Below the pieces are notes generated by a model. It did not search any database, was not told the DNA's origin, and was given only the letters and a program-made list of their open reading frames with translations. This document shows, piece by piece, positions 62,527-64,000 of a stretch of DNA of 64,000 nucleotides. Numbering within the stretch: the stretch's first letter is position 1; every line of letters begins with the position of its first letter. This stretch comes from JARYGU01 sp033795365. GTDB taxonomy: Bacteria; Pseudomonadota; Alphaproteobacteria; Rhizobiales; Rhizobiaceae. The stretch covers positions 444,090 to 508,089 of the forward strand of contig JARYGU010000003.1 of the NCBI GenBank assembly GCA_033795365.1, read 5' to 3'. A program made the translations under genes and the position numbers.

Positions 62527-63318
62527 TCAGGCTTTGATCCAGTTGAAGCATCCGGCGGGGATGATCGAACTGCTGATCAACAACGCCCCGTGATGATAGA
62601 GGTCGCCACTCCGCCCGCCATTCGACAGATCGATCGCCCATAGCTGCTCGGATCGGTCGACCCAAACTACTCGCCCTTCAACGGCTTGTACTGCCGCGAA
62701 GGCATCTGCGGGCGTTATACCCGGTCGGAACAGCACCATCACCGTTGTTTCTTTCGGGGCTGGCAGCGCGGCGAGCGCGCCCGACATCATCACGATCAAC
62801 ACAAGGTCAGGAGATGAACGGAACATCGGCCTGCCGGGCGTCGAACCGCCTGCGCGCATGGCCCAGCCGATCCCTAAGGGCGCCAGGCCAAAAATGGCGA
62901 ACCAGAGCAAGTCCCAGAATAGCGGATTGTCAACGTCCATGCGGATGCGGTGAATGCCGAGGACCCAGTGTGAGAGAAGGGCATCAAGGATGTGCCAGGC
63001 GCCGAATCCGACGATCGTGTTGGCGAACAACCGGCGATCAGCGCCGGTGCCGGCGAGTTCTCTCCGCTTGCTGGCGAGTAGCCAGAGACCCACGCCAGTG
63101 ATGATATACATCAGGACGTGGAAGAGACCGTCTGTCAGGATGAGAACACGGATATCGTGGCGCGCTTGCTCAATCCCGCTCAACAGGTGGTGCCACTGCA
63201 ATATCTGATGCAGCAGAATGCCGTCGAAGAAGCCGCCCAATCCAAAGCCGAGCGCAAATCCTGCCAGCTCAAACCGCCTGGAAAACGTCTCTCCTGGATT
63301 TCCGATTGGGTCAGCCAC
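62527..63318 (-). CDS. DUF2243 family membrane protein
   Basis: 263 residues from GTG 63318 with AGGAGAAGG upstream; the open frame continues rightward into IS3 DNA but is not coding there. DUF2243 start: GFALGFGLGGFFDGILLHQI followed by LQWHHLL, with about five helices (FHVLMYIITGVGLWLLASKR; WHILDALLSHWVLGIHRIRM). The C-terminal 60 residues form a soluble part (VLFRPGITPADAFAAVQAVE, then WAIDLSNGGRSGDLY). The function of the family is unknown; it is often near cytochrome-oxidase-type genes elsewhere. Confidence 0.85.
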   Translation of the reverse strand: MADPIGNPGETFSRRFELAGFALGFGLGGFFDGILLHQILQWHHLLSGIEQARHDIRVLILTDGLFHVLMYIITGVGLWLLASKRRELAGTGADRRLFANTIVGFGAWHILDALLSHWVLGIHRIRMDVDNPLFWDLLWFAIFGLAPLGIGWAMRAGGSTPGRPMFRSSPDLVLIVMMSGALAALPAPKETTVMVLFRPGITPADAFAAVQAVEGRVVWVDRSEQLWAIDLSNGGRSGDLYHHGALLISSSIIPAGCFNWIKA

Positions 63319-63367
63319 ATCCTTCTCCTGAACCGCGCCGGGTTTGCCGGAGGCCGTTTGGTTTAAG

Positions 63368-64000
63368 TTATGCAGCCATGGCTGGTTCGTCCAGGATGGC
63401 GTAAAACTGCTCCTCGGCTTCGGCTGGCGGGATGCTTCCGATGGGCTCCAGAAGCCGTCGGTGATTGAACCAATCGACCCATTCCAAGGTTGCGAATTCC
63501 ACCGCCTCGAAACTCCGCCATGGTCCGCGCCGATGAATGCCCTCGGCCTTGTAGAGGCCGTTGATCGTTTCAGCGAGGGCGTTGTCGTAGCTGTCGCCGA
63601 CGCTGCCAACGGAAGGCTCGATGCCCGCCTCGGCCAGTCGCTGCGAATACTTGATCGAGACGTATTGAACGCCGCGATCTGAGTGATGGACGAGGCCGTC
63701 GCCATGAGTGGGGCGTCGATCATGAAGCGCCTGCTCCAAGGCATCGAGAACGAACCCGGCATATGCTGTTCGGCTCACCCTCCAGCCCACGATGCGACGG
63801 GCGAAGGCATCGATGACAAAGGCCACGTAGACGAAGCCCTGCCAGGTTGCGACGTAGGTAAAATCCGAAACCCAGAGCCTATTTGGCGCAGGGGCTTTGA
63901 ACTGGCGGTTCACCCGGTCGAGCGGGCTCGGAGCCGTCTTGTCCGGAACCGTCGTGCGGATCGGCTTGCCCCGGATGATACCCTGAAGTTCCATCGATCG
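63368..64000 (-). CDS. IS3-family transposase OrfB, partial (runs off window)
   Basis: The C-terminal 208+ residues of an IS3-type rve integrase: LWVSDFTYVATWQGFVYVAF (first Asp), then GDGLVHHSDRGVQYVSIKYS (second Asp), DNALAETINGLYKAEGIH (Glu) and WVDWFNHRRLLEPIGSIPPA. The frame continues beyond base 64000, so the N-terminus and OrfA are outside. The stop is 50 bases upstream of the DUF2243 start. Confidence 0.92.
   Translation of the reverse strand, partial: RSMELQGIIRGKPIRTTVPDKTAPSPLDRVNRQFKAPAPNRLWVSDFTYVATWQGFVYVAFVIDAFARRIVGWRVSRTAYAGFVLDALEQALHDRRPTHGDGLVHHSDRGVQYVSIKYSQRLAEAGIEPSVGSVGDSYDNALAETINGLYKAEGIHRRGPWRSFEAVEFATLEWVDWFNHRRLLEPIGSIPPAEAEEQFYAILDEPAMAA

Noticed and set aside
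1..64000. CRISPR arrays, tRNA or rRNA genes
   Set aside because: No regularly spaced repeat-spacer array and no cloverleaf or rRNA-like segment was noticed while reading; small RNAs cannot be excluded without computation.

Overview
The window looks like an alphaproteobacterial (Rhizobiales, probably Rhizobiaceae-type) accessory replicon or integrative element. It is GC-rich, has rhizobial-style regulators (several GntR and LysR, HWE histidine kinase), and carries a complete Trb-type mating-pair-formation operon of the sort found on rhizobial plasmids and symbiosis ICEs. No chromosomal housekeeping gene, rRNA, tRNA, CRISPR array or integrase is visible.

Layout. (1) 0-1.7 kb: debris, namely a C-terminal group II intron maturase fragment, an inverted repeat around a 28-bp perfect palindrome, and a frameshifted membrane-protein gene. 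(2) 1.7-8.5 kb: a siderophore-use block on the minus strand (TonB receptor, Tat-exported binding protein, siderophore-interacting reductase), a divergent TetR regulator, an alpha/beta hydrolase and a DUF3016 protein. (3) 8.7-20.9 kb: mobile-element backbone with truncated DUF932, a plasmid hypothetical, a DUF2285 protein, an FseA-like two-ORF activator apparently joined by +1 frameshifting, an AlpA/RdfS-like DNA-binding protein, RepA with iterons and DnaA-box-like sites in its 3' end, decayed ParA and partner, DUF2840, TraF-DUF736, lytic transglycosylase, DUF3363 relaxase, TraG coupling protein and a CopG-like protein. (4) 20.9-27.2 kb: a 6.3-kb scar between copG and trbB with two PIN-toxin/antitoxin modules, IS66 and IS1182 remnants and a broken VOC gene. 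(5) 27.2-37.8 kb: intact trbBCDEJ-trbK-alt-trbLFGI, DUF2274 and a convergent LysR gene.

(6) 38.1-53.8 kb: a metabolic cargo island. Two paralogous XRE regulators with nearly identical upstream operators lie at 38.4 and 42.6 kb. The island holds three GntR regulators, an M24 creatinase-like protein, a methyltransferase, a polyamine-type ABC importer (ATPase, binding protein, two permeases) directly followed by an AtzG-like small protein and an AtzE-type amidase, then a DMT exporter and a cupin protein with a divergent LysR. The simplest reading is uptake and hydrolysis of an amide-containing small molecule, with an export or detoxification arm; the substrate is unknown. (7) 53.9-59.3 kb: a signalling cluster of KaiC-like double ATPase, HWE-type histidine kinase and stand-alone receiver in one operon, divergent from a PAS-PAS hybrid histidine kinase. 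(8) 59.4-64 kb: a small lipoprotein, a frameshifted amidohydrolase, a complete IS630 copy flanked by TA, a DUF2243 membrane protein and an IS3 transposase running off the window.

The most notable items are the FseA-like frameshift gene in its transfer-control context, the candidate iteron origin inside repA, the shared XRE operators, the AtzG-AtzE/importer island and the KaiC-kinase-receiver operon. Calls rest on reading motifs and gene order; no database search was run.
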